Positions 42,925-51,074 are shown, counted from the stretch's first letter. The stretch is DNA of 64,000 bases from Mucilaginibacter sp. (GCF_028288185.1 NZ_JAQBOF010000037.1:1-64000); one strand, 5' to 3'. Notes: a model not told the origin generated them from the sequence alone. Program-made: numbers and translations.

Positions 42925-42932
42925 TATATTTG
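42925..42932 (+). promoter_or_regulatory. -7 box (TATATTTG) of RRM gene 1
   Basis: TATATTTG matches the Bacteroidota -7 consensus and ends 4 nt before ATG 42937, so the mRNA would be nearly leaderless. The nearest TTG (42897-42899) is 25 nt upstream, slightly outside the usual spacing. A matching TATATTTG on the minus strand (44577-44570) precedes RRM gene 2. Confidence 0.55.
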
Positions 42933-42936
42933 CAGT

Positions 42937-43296
42937 ATGGCAAAGCTTTTTATTGTTGGGATACCCAAGGACATGCAGGAGATCGAACTGGTCGAAATGT
43001 TCAGTGCGCATGGAATTGTCAATACCGTAACGATCGTCACTGACCAGAACACCGGCGGTAGTAAAGGTTACGGCTTCATCACCATGACCGATGAGGCCGG
43101 TGCCCAGAGGGCGATCCAGGCGATAGATGGGATAACGATTGACGACCGCACGATCAGTGTCAGGCTGGCCGAAGAAAAAGCGACAGCAAAACCAGCCGCC
43201 AGCCCGCATCCCCAACAACGAAGCCAGCCCGCTCCGCCGCGCCGCGAAAACCGTACCGAAGCGCCGAAACCCAAACGTCCCCGCCGGCCGCTGTAA
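42937..43296 (+). CDS. RRM-type RNA-binding protein (copy 1)
   Basis: Start ATG 42937 is chosen for the family N-terminus (M-A-K-L-F-I-V-G) and the -7 box just upstream; the longer frame from 42913 would lie over that promoter. Protein of 119 residues. The RNA recognition motif covers residues 1 to ~80, with RNP2 LFIVGI and RNP1 KGYGFITM. The C-terminal ~40 residues are Pro/Arg-rich and disordered, ending RPRRPL. It probably binds single-stranded RNA, perhaps in stress. It has a close paralogue at 44226 in opposite orientation. Confidence 0.9.
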   Translation: MAKLFIVGIPKDMQEIELVEMFSAHGIVNTVTIVTDQNTGGSKGYGFITMTDEAGAQRAIQAIDGITIDDRTISVRLAEEKATAKPAASPHPQQRSQPAPPRRENRTEAPKPKRPRRPL

Positions 43297-43346
43297 TCCG
43301 GTTAAACATTTCTTAACCCGCATTGTTATACCCAAAAGGAGGTTTT

Positions 43347-43535
43347 ATGCCCTGGTATAACGGAGATTACCCGCCATCTTATAAGAACCAACCTAAGAAG
43401 ATACGGGATAAGGCGGTTGAGATTGCGAACGAAGTCTTGAAAACAACCGGCAACGAAGGTGAGGCCATTGCTACCGGCCTGAAACAGGCGCGACTGCATT
43501 TTGCTAAGGAAAAAGCCGCGAAAATAAAGGATTGA
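43347..43535 (+). CDS. Small conserved protein (MPWYNGDYPPSYKN family)
   Basis: Start ATG 43347 follows a real Shine-Dalgarno (aaaggaggt, 43336-43344), which is unusual in this genome. Protein of 62 residues. The N-terminal MPWYNGDYPPSYKN and RDKAVEIANEVLKTTGNEGEAIATGLKQA resemble a widespread family of small proteins found next to stress genes, with no assigned function. The KTSC gene follows after 3 bp, so they are coupled. Confidence 0.7.
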   Translation: MPWYNGDYPPSYKNQPKKIRDKAVEIANEVLKTTGNEGEAIATGLKQARLHFAKEKAAKIKD

Positions 43536-43538
43536 GTT

Positions 43539-43778
43539 ATGCCCTCAGCCATCATCGCCGCATATGATTATGATGTCGCCACGGAAACGCTGACGATTCG
43601 CTACCATTCGGGAAAGGTTTATCATTACCGGCAAGTACCTGAAAAAGTTTTCAAGGAAATGCGCTCCACGATGGTCAAGGGCATTTGGTTTAACCGGCAT
43701 ATCAAGGGTAAATATCCCTTTGAAGAAGTAACGCCCGGGCTTCAACAGGGAAACCTTTTCGAAGACGACACAGGATAG
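43539..43778 (+). CDS. KTSC-domain protein
   Basis: Protein of 79 residues matching the KTSC domain: PSAIIAAYDYDVATETLTIRY, SGKVYHYRQVPEKVFKEM and GIWFNRHIKGKYPFEEV. The domain is found alone or fused to lysyl-tRNA synthetase-like and other proteins; its function is unknown. The C-terminal Cys of the name-giving motif is not present. It is coupled to the small gene upstream. Confidence 0.8.
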   Translation: MPSAIIAAYDYDVATETLTIRYHSGKVYHYRQVPEKVFKEMRSTMVKGIWFNRHIKGKYPFEEVTPGLQQGNLFEDDTG

Positions 43779-43839
43779 CCACTAGGCTATTACCATTTTA
43801 CCGGGACGCAGGATGACCCGCGAATTCATCGATAATACC

Positions 43840-44217
43840 TTAACGTGTAAGTTCAGCGGCTTTCGGCGTTTCCTTTCCGATTCTTTTGTCCCGATGCGAG
43901 ATGAGTTCGCAGATTTGGATGGCCGAGGTTTCAAAATCTTCATGGTTATCGCTAAGCAGCAGCCAGGCGGTATCGAATACTTCTTCTTCGTTAAATACAA
44001 AATCGGTGATGGCCGGTAGATCAGCTTTGAGACTGGTGTGATGTTCTCGCCTTGTTGATAGCCAAACGCCGTTATGATGAATGTTTTTATTAACCTTACG
44101 AAAGATCAATACGATCTTTTTCTCCCAGTAAATATAATACATGCCGATAGCAAGCTTGATCACCACACCAGCCGGTAAATAGTCCAGCAAGAAGTCAAAG
44201 GGCATCGGTCTTTTCAT
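43840..44217 (-). CDS. Uncharacterised 125-residue protein
   Basis: Globular protein with FDFLLDYLPAGVVIKLAIGMYYIYWEKKIVLIF, then HNGVWLSTRREHHTSLKADLPAITDFVF. The pattern (conserved DYL near the start, HNGVWL-S-T in the middle) suggests a soluble Bacteroidota family of unknown role, possibly related to TfoX-N-like proteins; I am not sure. ATG 44217 is 8 bp after the stop of RRM copy 2 on the same strand, so they are likely one operon. Confidence 0.6.
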   Translation of the reverse strand: MKRPMPFDFLLDYLPAGVVIKLAIGMYYIYWEKKIVLIFRKVNKNIHHNGVWLSTRREHHTSLKADLPAITDFVFNEEEVFDTAWLLLSDNHEDFETSAIQICELISHRDKRIGKETPKAAELTR

Positions 44218-44225
44218 AGACGTAT

Positions 44226-44561
44226 TTATAATGGACGCCTTGGCCGTTTGGCTTTTGGTGCAGCGTTCCGGTGATCAGGGCGGCGTGGAGCAGGGCTGTT
44301 AGTCACTGGTTTTACGTTTTTATCCTCCGCGAAGCGGACACTAATCGTCCGGCTGTCGATGCTGACGCCATCGAATGCCGCAATCGCCCTCTGGGCACCG
44401 GCCTCGTCAGTCATCGTGATAAAACCGTAGCCTTTACTACTGCCGGTGTTTTGGTCAGTGACGATAGTTACGGTATTAACAATTCCATGCGCACTGAACA
44501 TTTCGACCAGTTCAACCTCCTGCATGTCTTTCGGAAAACCGACAATGAATAATTTTGCCAT
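44226..44561 (-). CDS. RRM-type RNA-binding protein (copy 2)
   Basis: Protein of 111 residues nearly identical over the RRM to copy 1: LFIVGF (RNP2), KGYGFITM (RNP1), and the same run FSAHGIVNTVTIVTDQNTG. The Pro/Arg tail ends PKAKRPRRPL. It is preceded on its own strand by TATATTTG 9 nt before the start. Copies 1 and 2 are inverted with respect to each other around a ~900-bp block of small genes. Confidence 0.9.
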   Translation of the reverse strand: MAKLFIVGFPKDMQEVELVEMFSAHGIVNTVTIVTDQNTGSSKGYGFITMTDEAGAQRAIAAFDGVSIDSRTISVRFAEDKNVKPVTNSPAPRRPDHRNAAPKAKRPRRPL

Positions 44562-44627
44562 AGCTGCCGCAAATATACAAATGGTTATGAATGTACGATG
44601 TAGTCAGCATCAACCTTTTAAAATTAC

Positions 44628-44883
44628 AACGGGTGTGACCGCATCGTTAACGACAATACCTACGTGCAGGGGAACTGGTAGGATGCAGTGAATTGAGTAG
44701 GCAATGGATGGCTTCCGTGATGGAGCAGGCGGGCCTAAAGTATTCGCGCATATCTTTTCGTCAAGCACATTCAGTCAATTATCAGCCAAAAAAAGCATTA
44801 TATCATGGTAGGGATCATCACGACACAATATTTTACGGATGTTGAATTGGCGCGGAAATGAATCGACATACGGCCGCACTGAT
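44628..44883 (+). pseudogene. Decayed copy of the kinase's C-terminal STAS-like domain
   Basis: The DNA aligns with the 3' end of the kinase gene at 33613 (its 36046-36308). It reads CDRIVNDNTYVQGNW, then a stop replaces Ser (tgg tag). Later parts read SSTFSQLSAKKSI, VGIITTQYFTDVELARK, with further stops and single-base indels. It lies just upstream of the second kinase gene, so an ancestral kinase similar to the first was probably here and lost its main part. Confidence 0.85.
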
Positions 44884-44993
44884 TATTTTCTCCGCTCCAC
44901 CCCGTTTATTATTACAAATTTATATCATATTTGATGACAACAAATCCGGAGTAATTACTGTTTAACAGCTACTATATATCAGCACAATTTATT

Positions 44994-47012
44994 ATGCTTA
45001 AAGGTAATATTACCAAGTCAGGGGGAAGTCGGCCGGAAGGTCACTATCAACCGCCCGGTGAAATATTTGACAATTTGCCGGTAGCGATTTACACATGCGA
45101 CCACGTGGGCTATATTACTTCCTATAACCAGGCGGCCGTAAAGCTCTGGGGCCGCGCGCCCCAAATTGGCCGCGACCTGTGGTGCGGCTCCTGGAAAATA
45201 TTTTCGATCGATGGTACGCCTATTTCGTTAGATGACTGCCCTATGGCCCGCACGCTAAAGACCGGCATCGCCATCGCAGGCGAAGAAATTATTGTGCAGC
45301 GGCCGGACGGACAGCAAGTGCCGGTGCGGGTTTTTCCAACGCCTGTATTTGACGGCAAGGGAATCATGACCGGCGCTTCCAATACGTTGATCGACCTGAC
45401 CGAACAGAAAAGCAGCGATGGAGAAAAGACCAGGTGGGCCTCCATCATTGAGTCTTCGGAAGTGGCGATCGTCAGCAAGACCCTCGACGGTATCATTACC
45501 AGCTGGAATAAAGCAGCTGAACATTTGTTTGGTTATATGGCGGAAGAAATCATCGGTAAACCGGTACTCCTGCTATTCCCGGAAGACCGCCTGGAGGAGG
45601 AAGTAGAGATCCTCGGTAAAATCTGCAACGGCGAAAAAGTCGAACATTATGAAACTTACAGGCTTACGAAAACCGGCGTAGAAATACCGGTATCCCTGAC
45701 GATATCGCCCATACATGATGCCCGGGGAAGGGTTATCGGCGCTTCCAAGATCGTACTGGACATCTCCAAACAAAAGACCTACGAAGAGAAACTGCAACGC
45801 TATACCGAAAACCTCGAGATCAGGAATACGATCGGTAAAGTCATTTCTGAAAGCCTTGATATCGAAGCCATTTTACAGCAGGTAACGGACGTGACCACCC
45901 AGGTAACGGGTGCAGCCTTTGGCGCGTTTTTTTATAACAAGCTGGATGAACACGGAGAATCGTATATGCTTTTCACCTTATCCGGTGCACCCCGGGAAGC
46001 GTTTGAACAGTTTGGCATGCCACGGAACACGGCCGTTTTTCACCCTACCTTCAGCGGGGACGAAATTGTGCGGATGGATGATATTACCAAGGACCCGCGG
46101 TACGGAAAAAACCATCCGCATTACGGCGTGCCCAAAGGCCATCTGCCGGTGGTTAGCTACCTGGCGGTGCCGGTGATCTCCAAATCAGGCGCGGTGATCG
46201 GCGGATTATTTTACGGCCACCCGGAACCCGCGAAATTTACGCTCGAACATGAGAACCTGGTCGCCGCTGTGGCGATCCAGGCCGGCATAGCACTGGATAA
46301 TGCGAAACTGTACGAAGAGGTTCAAAAGCTGAACTCCAAAAAAGACGAATTTATCGGGCTGGCCAGCCATGAATTAAAAACGCCCGTAACCAGCCTGACC
46401 GGCTATTTACAGATTATCAGCAGACGGCTGTCGGAAGGGGATGTCAATAAACCATTTATTGACCGGGCGATCCACCAGGTCAGGAAATTGTCCGGGCTGA
46501 TTTCGGATCTGCTTGATGTTTCCAAGATCGAAACCGGGCAATTGCCGCTCAGCCCTACGGCGTTTGACTTGAAATTTTTAGTGCAGGAAGTTATTGAATT
46601 GCAGCAATATGGCACCAAGTCCCACCGGATCGTTTTTCAAAGCGACCTGGACGTTTTAATGGTAACAGCGGACAGGCAGCGGCTCGAACAGGTTATCATC
46701 AACCTGCTTTCCAATGCCATCAAATACTCGCCGGTTGCCGACCAGGTTAACGTGTCTCTGTCTAAGATCCAGGGCAAGGCTGTGTTGAGTGTTCAGGACT
46801 TCGGGATGGGTATCGCCGCGGAGCAACTGGAGCACGTATTTTCCAGGTTTTACCGGGTCGAAGATATGGCCGCCCACATTTCAGGGCTGGGCATCGGCCT
46901 ATTTATCAGCCGGGAGATCATCAACCGCCACCAAGGCAGGTTATGGGTGGAAAGCCAACAGGAAAAGGGTTCCGTATTTCATTTCGAAATACCCCTGGGG
47001 CTACCAGTTTAG
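44994..47012 (+). CDS. Orphan sensor histidine kinase (PAS-PAS-GAF)
   Basis: Protein of 672 residues, soluble. A first PAS (FDNLPVAIYTCDHVGYITSYNQ), a second PAS/PAC (IIESSEVAIVSKTLDGIITSWNKAAEHLFGY to SKIVLDISKQK), and a GAF domain (~residues 270-445) precede HisKA, with His459 in GLASHELKTPVTS. The ATPase core has INLLSNAIKYSP, DFGMGI and GLGIGLF. No receiver domain or regulator gene is adjacent. Its last 4 bp overlap the convergent MEDS gene. It is 104 bp downstream of the decayed STAS-like fragment. Confidence 0.9.
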   Translation: MLKGNITKSGGSRPEGHYQPPGEIFDNLPVAIYTCDHVGYITSYNQAAVKLWGRAPQIGRDLWCGSWKIFSIDGTPISLDDCPMARTLKTGIAIAGEEIIVQRPDGQQVPVRVFPTPVFDGKGIMTGASNTLIDLTEQKSSDGEKTRWASIIESSEVAIVSKTLDGIITSWNKAAEHLFGYMAEEIIGKPVLLLFPEDRLEEEVEILGKICNGEKVEHYETYRLTKTGVEIPVSLTISPIHDARGRVIGASKIVLDISKQKTYEEKLQRYTENLEIRNTIGKVISESLDIEAILQQVTDVTTQVTGAAFGAFFYNKLDEHGESYMLFTLSGAPREAFEQFGMPRNTAVFHPTFSGDEIVRMDDITKDPRYGKNHPHYGVPKGHLPVVSYLAVPVISKSGAVIGGLFYGHPEPAKFTLEHENLVAAVAIQAGIALDNAKLYEEVQKLNSKKDEFIGLASHELKTPVTSLTGYLQIISRRLSEGDVNKPFIDRAIHQVRKLSGLISDLLDVSKIETGQLPLSPTAFDLKFLVQEVIELQQYGTKSHRIVFQSDLDVLMVTADRQRLEQVIINLLSNAIKYSPVADQVNVSLSKIQGKAVLSVQDFGMGIAAEQLEHVFSRFYRVEDMAAHISGLGIGLFISREIINRHQGRLWVESQQEKGSVFHFEIPLGLPV

Positions 47013-47659
47013 CTGGCTTGCTGATGGGCAGTTTTATAAAAAACCTTTGTCCTTGAGCGGTGTTCCCCAGAGATCATTTTCGAATGCGCACAACAGATAG
47101 TATCTAACGAAGCCTGGATGTCCTGCGTAAATCCGGTTTTGGGATAAGCGCAAAAAAGACAGAAGGCTTCCGTTTCGCAAAAGCGGTTCCATAGGTTTTC
47201 CAGGTGGATCGTGGCGGCGCTTTGGCCCTGCACCCATAATAAGGCAACCATTTCGCCAAAAGCGCGCACCCGGCGGTTTTTGTTATTATCCCGTTTAATG
47301 ATACGCGAAACGGTTTGCTGGAACAGCTGCGCATCCGGCCAGCCGTTTACCATAAATTTAGCCAGCGTTTCCTCGGCATCCAGGCGGATCAGTTGCTTGT
47401 CGGCACTCAGCACGGCTACATCATAGCCTTCCCGGTTCAGGCGCTCGGTTAAAGCGGTCAAATGAACAGTCGTAGCGATCACCACGACACATTCATCCGC
47501 GTTTAAGCCGCTGCTGACAAAGCCCAGTAGCAAATTTAAAAAAGCGTCATCGTTTTCATAGATCTGGACAACGTGATCGGTCGGTGCGATCTCGCCCCAA
47601 AAAACTTGTGGATCAGCAGTCATCCATTGGGTATCTTCCGGCATTTTCATAGGTTTCAT
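47009..47659 (-). CDS. MEDS-domain (DcmR-like) sensor protein
   Basis: Start ATG 47659 is preferred because a TAGTTTTG -7 box lies 13-20 nt upstream; the frame is open to 47764 but that would put the promoter inside the gene. Protein of 216 residues. The MEDS pattern is HVVQIYENDDAFLNLLLGFVSSGLNADECVVVIAT, with LIRLDAEETLAKFMVNGWP later and RRVRAFGEMVALLW. MEDS proteins are RecA-like sensory modules often paired with histidine kinases. Its partner may be the convergent kinase. Confidence 0.82.
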   Translation of the reverse strand: MKPMKMPEDTQWMTADPQVFWGEIAPTDHVVQIYENDDAFLNLLLGFVSSGLNADECVVVIATTVHLTALTERLNREGYDVAVLSADKQLIRLDAEETLAKFMVNGWPDAQLFQQTVSRIIKRDNNKNRRVRAFGEMVALLWVQGQSAATIHLENLWNRFCETEAFCLFCAYPKTGFTQDIQASLDTICCAHSKMISGEHRSRTKVFYKTAHQQAS

Positions 47660-47801
47660 TTTGCGGTAGTCAAAACTACGGTTGAATAAAGATAGTTTTT
47701 TAGCAGGATTAAAAAAAATAGCTTCACCAAAAAGGGGAGATAAAGGGAGGGCTAATTCAGGCATTCCATACTTTAATAACCATCATCAGGCTTAAATGTT
47801 T

Positions 47802-48104
47802 TCAGGCATAGTTTAACCGCGTTTGCGGCTTGCCTTTCGGGGATTTCAGTCTCGGGTTGTCCAATGCCTGAAGCGCCGTCCGGATAGCGGCCAGCAGCGC
47901 AGGTGCTATACACTGGCCCATCACCGGCGTCAATGACAAGCCCTCCCGCGCGAACCAGCATTGGCTGATCAGTGCGATGACCGAGGGGAGTGCCACTTTA
48001 TACAATACATTTCCCCGGCTATAGGTGCACTTCAGCGCTTTTGTCGTGTAAGTGCGCCCCAGGTAATGTATCGTTAATGGCAGCAGGACTGTCTTTCCTT
48101 TCAT
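47802..48104 (-). CDS. Small hypothetical protein
   Basis: ATG 48104 start, 100 residues. The first ~55 residues (LPLTIHYLGRTYTTKALKCTYSRGNVLYKVAL) look beta-rich, and the rest contains IAPALLAAIRTAL. Codon use resembles the neighbours. I see no known domain; a real gene is likely but not certain. The 200 bp between it and cspA hold no other gene that I can support. Confidence 0.5.
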   Translation of the reverse strand: MKGKTVLLPLTIHYLGRTYTTKALKCTYSRGNVLYKVALPSVIALISQCWFAREGLSLTPVMGQCIAPALLAAIRTALQALDNPRLKSPKGKPQTRLNYA

Positions 48105-48309
48105 CAATAGTGAACAGCCGACAACGGCGATTGTTTGGCCGCGCTAGTAAACCTTTGTTTGCGGGACACGTGCTTTCCAGCGCTCGCCAATAATAGAACG
48201 TGCCACCTTCAAGCATGTCATGGATTTAACACATTGTTAATATATTAAATCCTAAAGAAAAATAGGCCAATTAAATTGCTTACCTTGTGTACTTATTAAA
48301 ATAAATACA

Positions 48310-48504
48310 ATGCAAAAAGAAGGAACCGTGAAATTTTTCAATGACCAAAAAGGTTTTGGATTCATTTCACAAAGCGAGGACAGAAGCGATATTTTTGTTC
48401 ACGCATCAGGACTCATCGATGAAATCCGTGAAAATGACCGGGTGGAGTACGATGTAGAAGAAGGCAAAAAAGGCCTTAACGCGATCAATGTAAAAGTTAT
48501 TTAA
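48310..48504 (+). CDS. cspA: Cold-shock protein
   Basis: RNA chaperone of 64 residues. The OB-fold has KFFNDQKGFGFI (RNP1-like) and DIFVHASGL (RNP2-like), as expected. It differs from typical CspA by an acidic C-terminal strand (VEYDVEEGKKGLNAINVKVI). It is monocistronic with its own terminator. The short ~60-bp leader before it does not allow the long cold-sensing 5' UTR of E. coli cspA unless the promoter is further upstream. Confidence 0.93.
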   Translation: MQKEGTVKFFNDQKGFGFISQSEDRSDIFVHASGLIDEIRENDRVEYDVEEGKKGLNAINVKVI

Positions 48505-48526
48505 TACATAAAATTGAATTTATCGT

Positions 48527-48558
48527 AAAGCATCAGCCTTTACTGGCTGGTGCTTTTT
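48527..48558 (+). terminator. Rho-independent terminator of cspA
   Basis: aaagcatcagcc (48527-48538) pairs with ggctggtgcttt (48545-48556), followed by more T. It lies 22 nt after the stop. Confidence 0.9.
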
Positions 48559-48762
48559 TGTTTAAACCTCATGCTGATCTCACAATAAATAACCAGATCC
48601 GCTGTTTTAATTATAGTCCTTCGGGATATCAAGTACCTGCTTTCTGGCCCGACACCCCACCATACAGGCCAACAGTGAACCATTTACTTTCTCTGTTTAC
48701 TATACCTGCTACCAGTCATGGAAAAGCCATGCCTGTAATTTTTAATGCTATTAAATTATTTT

Positions 48763-49497
48763 ATGCTGATCATATTCATCTTTTTTATCGCGCACTGGTT
48801 CTTGTCGCTGTTCTTTCAGACCTTTTTCCAGCATCGCTATGCATCGCACCGCATGTTTACCACCAATAAGTTTTGGGAACGGGTATTTTACCTGCTGGCC
48901 TACCTGTTTGAAGGCGCTTCATTTTTAAACCCGCGTGCCTATGCTTTGATGCACCGCGCGCACCATGCCTACAGCGATACCGAACAGGATCCGCATTCGC
49001 CACATTTCTTTGTGGACGTTTACCAGATGATGAAGGCGACAATCATCACTTTCGGTGATTATGTCAAACATACCAAAGATCCTGAAGCGCAATTCCCGGG
49101 ACATTACCCTGAATGGCCACTGATAGACCGGATGGGCTCATCCCTGTTATCAAGATTAGTATTCGGCGCAGCCTATACCACTTTCTATATCTTTTTCGCG
49201 CCTTACTGGTGGTTGTTCCTATTGCTGCCAATCCACTTTATGATGGGGCCGATCCACGGCGCGATTGTCAACTGGTGCGGCCATAAATACGGTTATACCA
49301 ATTTTGATAATAAGGATAAATCCAAAAACACGACCCCATTTGACTTTTTGATGCTGGGTGAACTGTTCCAGAACAACCACCACAAGCATCCCAACAGCGC
49401 CAACTTTGGTAAGCGCTGGTTTGAGATCGACCCGGTTTACCCGGTGATGAAAATCATGCACTGGCTGCGCATTATCAAATTAAGAAAAGCATATTAA
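48763..49497 (+). CDS. Membrane fatty acid desaturase
   Basis: Protein of 244 residues if started at ATG 48763; 250 if from 48745. The di-iron His boxes are HRYASH, HRAHHAYS and NNHHKHP, as in acyl-CoA/acyl-lipid delta-9 desaturases. Four hydrophobic segments are present, beginning LIIFIFFIAHWFLSLFF. It adjusts membrane fluidity, which suits its position after cspA. It is followed by two small genes. Confidence 0.9.
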   Translation: MLIIFIFFIAHWFLSLFFQTFFQHRYASHRMFTTNKFWERVFYLLAYLFEGASFLNPRAYALMHRAHHAYSDTEQDPHSPHFFVDVYQMMKATIITFGDYVKHTKDPEAQFPGHYPEWPLIDRMGSSLLSRLVFGAAYTTFYIFFAPYWWLFLLLPIHFMMGPIHGAIVNWCGHKYGYTNFDNKDKSKNTTPFDFLMLGELFQNNHHKHPNSANFGKRWFEIDPVYPVMKIMHWLRIIKLRKAY

Positions 49498-49513
49498 TCT
49501 ATAAGACAATAAC

Positions 49514-49645
49514 ATGAGTAAAGATAAAGGCAGTAAAAATGTCAAAAAAGCGCCGGCCACCGAAGGTAAAAAGGTCACATCCGATTACCAGGCCGGCAAG
49601 AAAACCGTGTCGAAAGACGACGTATCTATTAACAAAAAAAAATAA
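49514..49645 (+). CDS. Lys-rich 43-residue peptide
   Basis: ATG 49514 to TAA 49645. The peptide reads SKDKGSKNVKKAPATEGKK and ends in Lys-Lys-Lys; about one third of residues are Lys, and it is probably disordered. I recognise the SKDKG-KNVKKAPA start from similar tiny Bacteroidota proteins, function unknown. It starts 16 nt after the desaturase stop and lies 1 nt before the next ATG. Confidence 0.6.
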   Translation: MSKDKGSKNVKKAPATEGKKVTSDYQAGKKTVSKDDVSINKKK

Positions 49646-49646
49646 A

Positions 49647-49973
49647 ATGAGTAACGATAAGCAAACCCCACAATATAAAGCCAGGGAATACATCTATGAC
49701 CTGGGCAACGCGGCTTTAGAGAACGGCTTTAAACCAGACGAACGCTGGGAAGTCAGCCTGGCCACCATGGCCGAGAAAAAGGCGATTGAAAAACAGTATC
49801 ACCCGACCGTGGCAACGACTATGCTGCCAGAATTGTTAAACGCTGCCTTTCGGCTGGTAAAAACACAACTGAAACAGGCCATCAAAGAAAGGCCCGTTGT
49901 AGCGGACCGTTTTGCCGTGCCGCCGGTTTACCAATACCTGGTAGCCTATAATCCGGATCGCTTGCGCCGGTAA
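49647..49973 (+). CDS. Uncharacterised 108-residue protein
   Basis: ATG 49647 is preferred; the longer frame from 49539 overlaps the Lys-rich peptide in another frame. The protein reads TPQYKAREYIYDLGNAALENGFKPDERWEVSLATMAEKK, mostly helical and charged, with no membrane segment. No known domain. Its spacing suggests co-transcription with the desaturase and the Lys-rich peptide. Confidence 0.6.
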   Translation: MSNDKQTPQYKAREYIYDLGNAALENGFKPDERWEVSLATMAEKKAIEKQYHPTVATTMLPELLNAAFRLVKTQLKQAIKERPVVADRFAVPPVYQYLVAYNPDRLRR

Positions 49974-49985
49974 TACTTCTTCCAG

Positions 49986-50279
49986 TCAGGCCATCTCCTC
50001 CAGGTTTTTCAAGCGGAAGATCTCGCGCGCGATGAGCTTACAGTTGATACCCAACTCGTCCAGCGTACAGCAAATGCTTTTGATCCGTACCGGCAGCTCA
50101 TCAACGGTTTCCATCAGGTCGATATGCAGCAAAGCGGTGTCACGAAGCGTTTCATCACCTTTCAGCTGGCCGAACAGGTCATAAGCGGCTGCACGGTCAT
50201 TGCCAAAGAAACATTGCCCGTAATCCACGAAGCCGTGCGGGGTTTTCAGGCTCAACAAAATATAGAATTGTGTTTTCAT
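49986..50279 (-). CDS. Uncharacterised 97-residue protein
   Basis: Start ATG 50279 is preferred over the longer frame, whose first 53 codons cover the terminator and the Hsp20 3' end. The product begins MKTQFYILLSLKTPHGFVDY and continues QCFFGNDRAAAYDLFGQLKG, ending CKLIAREIFRLKNLEEMA. It is a soluble globular protein from an unknown Bacteroidota family. It follows hsp20 on the same strand, but beyond that gene's terminator. Confidence 0.65.
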   Translation of the reverse strand: MKTQFYILLSLKTPHGFVDYGQCFFGNDRAAAYDLFGQLKGDETLRDTALLHIDLMETVDELPVRIKSICCTLDELGINCKLIAREIFRLKNLEEMA

Positions 50280-50287
50280 AGTGGCAT

Positions 50288-50321
50288 AAAAAATTAAAGG
50301 CCCCTGCCTGCAGGAGCCTTT
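50288..50321 (-). terminator. Terminator of the hsp20 gene
   Basis: On the minus strand, aaaggctcctgc pairs with gcaggggccttt (loop agg), followed by aattttttatg. It lies 13 nt after the Hsp20 stop codon. Confidence 0.75.
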
Positions 50322-50334
50322 AAAAAAAACTAAC

Positions 50335-50772
50335 TTATTTGATCTCGATCTGCCTGCGCACCGCTTTCGCTTCTTCACGTTTGGCGATATCGATACACAG
50401 CACGCCATCGGTATAGGTAGCTTCGATCTGGCCGGCATCGGCGCTTTCAGGCAGCGTAAAGGAACGCACGAAGGAGTTGAACCTGTATTCGCGTTTGCTG
50501 TAATCCCTTTGGGTTTCCTGCTGGTCTGCGGACTGCTCTACGGAAATGGTCAGCACATGGCGTTCCAGGCTCAATTTAAAATCCTCTTTCTTTAGCCCCG
50601 GAGCTGCAAGTTCCACATGGTAGTAATTTTCGCTTTCGCTGATGTTCACCGCAGGGACGCGGGCCATCATGCGGTCGTTAAAAAAAGTATCGTTGAAGAT
50701 GGAATCAAAAACGTCATTAATGCCTGGCAATAATGCGTTGTTACGGTTGTTGTTGAATTTAACTAAGGTCAT
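50335..50772 (-). CDS. Hsp20/alpha-crystallin small heat-shock protein
   Basis: ATP-independent holdase, 145 residues. The alpha-crystallin domain covers ~residues 35-130, with PAVNISESENYYHVELAAPGLKKEDFKLSLE and the C-terminal ATYTDGVLCIDIAKREE; the terminal RQIEIK carries the I-x-I anchoring motif. A Shine-Dalgarno-like aaaggag lies 8 nt before the start. It is a single-gene unit between two terminators or long gaps. Confidence 0.95.
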   Translation of the reverse strand: MTLVKFNNNRNNALLPGINDVFDSIFNDTFFNDRMMARVPAVNISESENYYHVELAAPGLKKEDFKLSLERHVLTISVEQSADQQETQRDYSKREYRFNSFVRSFTLPESADAGQIEATYTDGVLCIDIAKREEAKAVRRQIEIK

Positions 50773-51074
50773 GGCCTTTTTCTCCTTTAAATGTTAATTT
50801 AAAAAATGAACGAACAATAATTAATTAAACTTTATAACAATTGTACAAGCCCTGTGCCAGCTTGGAAATGCTGAAAAATTTTCAGTGTTTAAATGAAATT
50901 TTTTTAGCCGAAATGTCAATTTTTCAGCTCAGGTGACGCGTTTAATTCCACGTCATACCTGCCTGACCCAGCACCATCCAGATGGAATAACGGCAATCAG
51001 CGACATTGCCACCTAAACAATTCGCGCCTGTGTTCGTTAACCTTACTGGACTATTTCTATCCGGGCGGTATATC

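Noticed and set aside
42874..43335. 153-codon minus-strand frame over RRM copy 1
   Set aside because: Composition (Arg, Gly, Phe-rich) is that of a shadow frame; the RRM on the other strand is certain.
48558..48869. 103-codon frame overlapping the desaturase start
   Set aside because: Begins inside the cspA terminator and overlaps the strongly supported desaturase in another frame.
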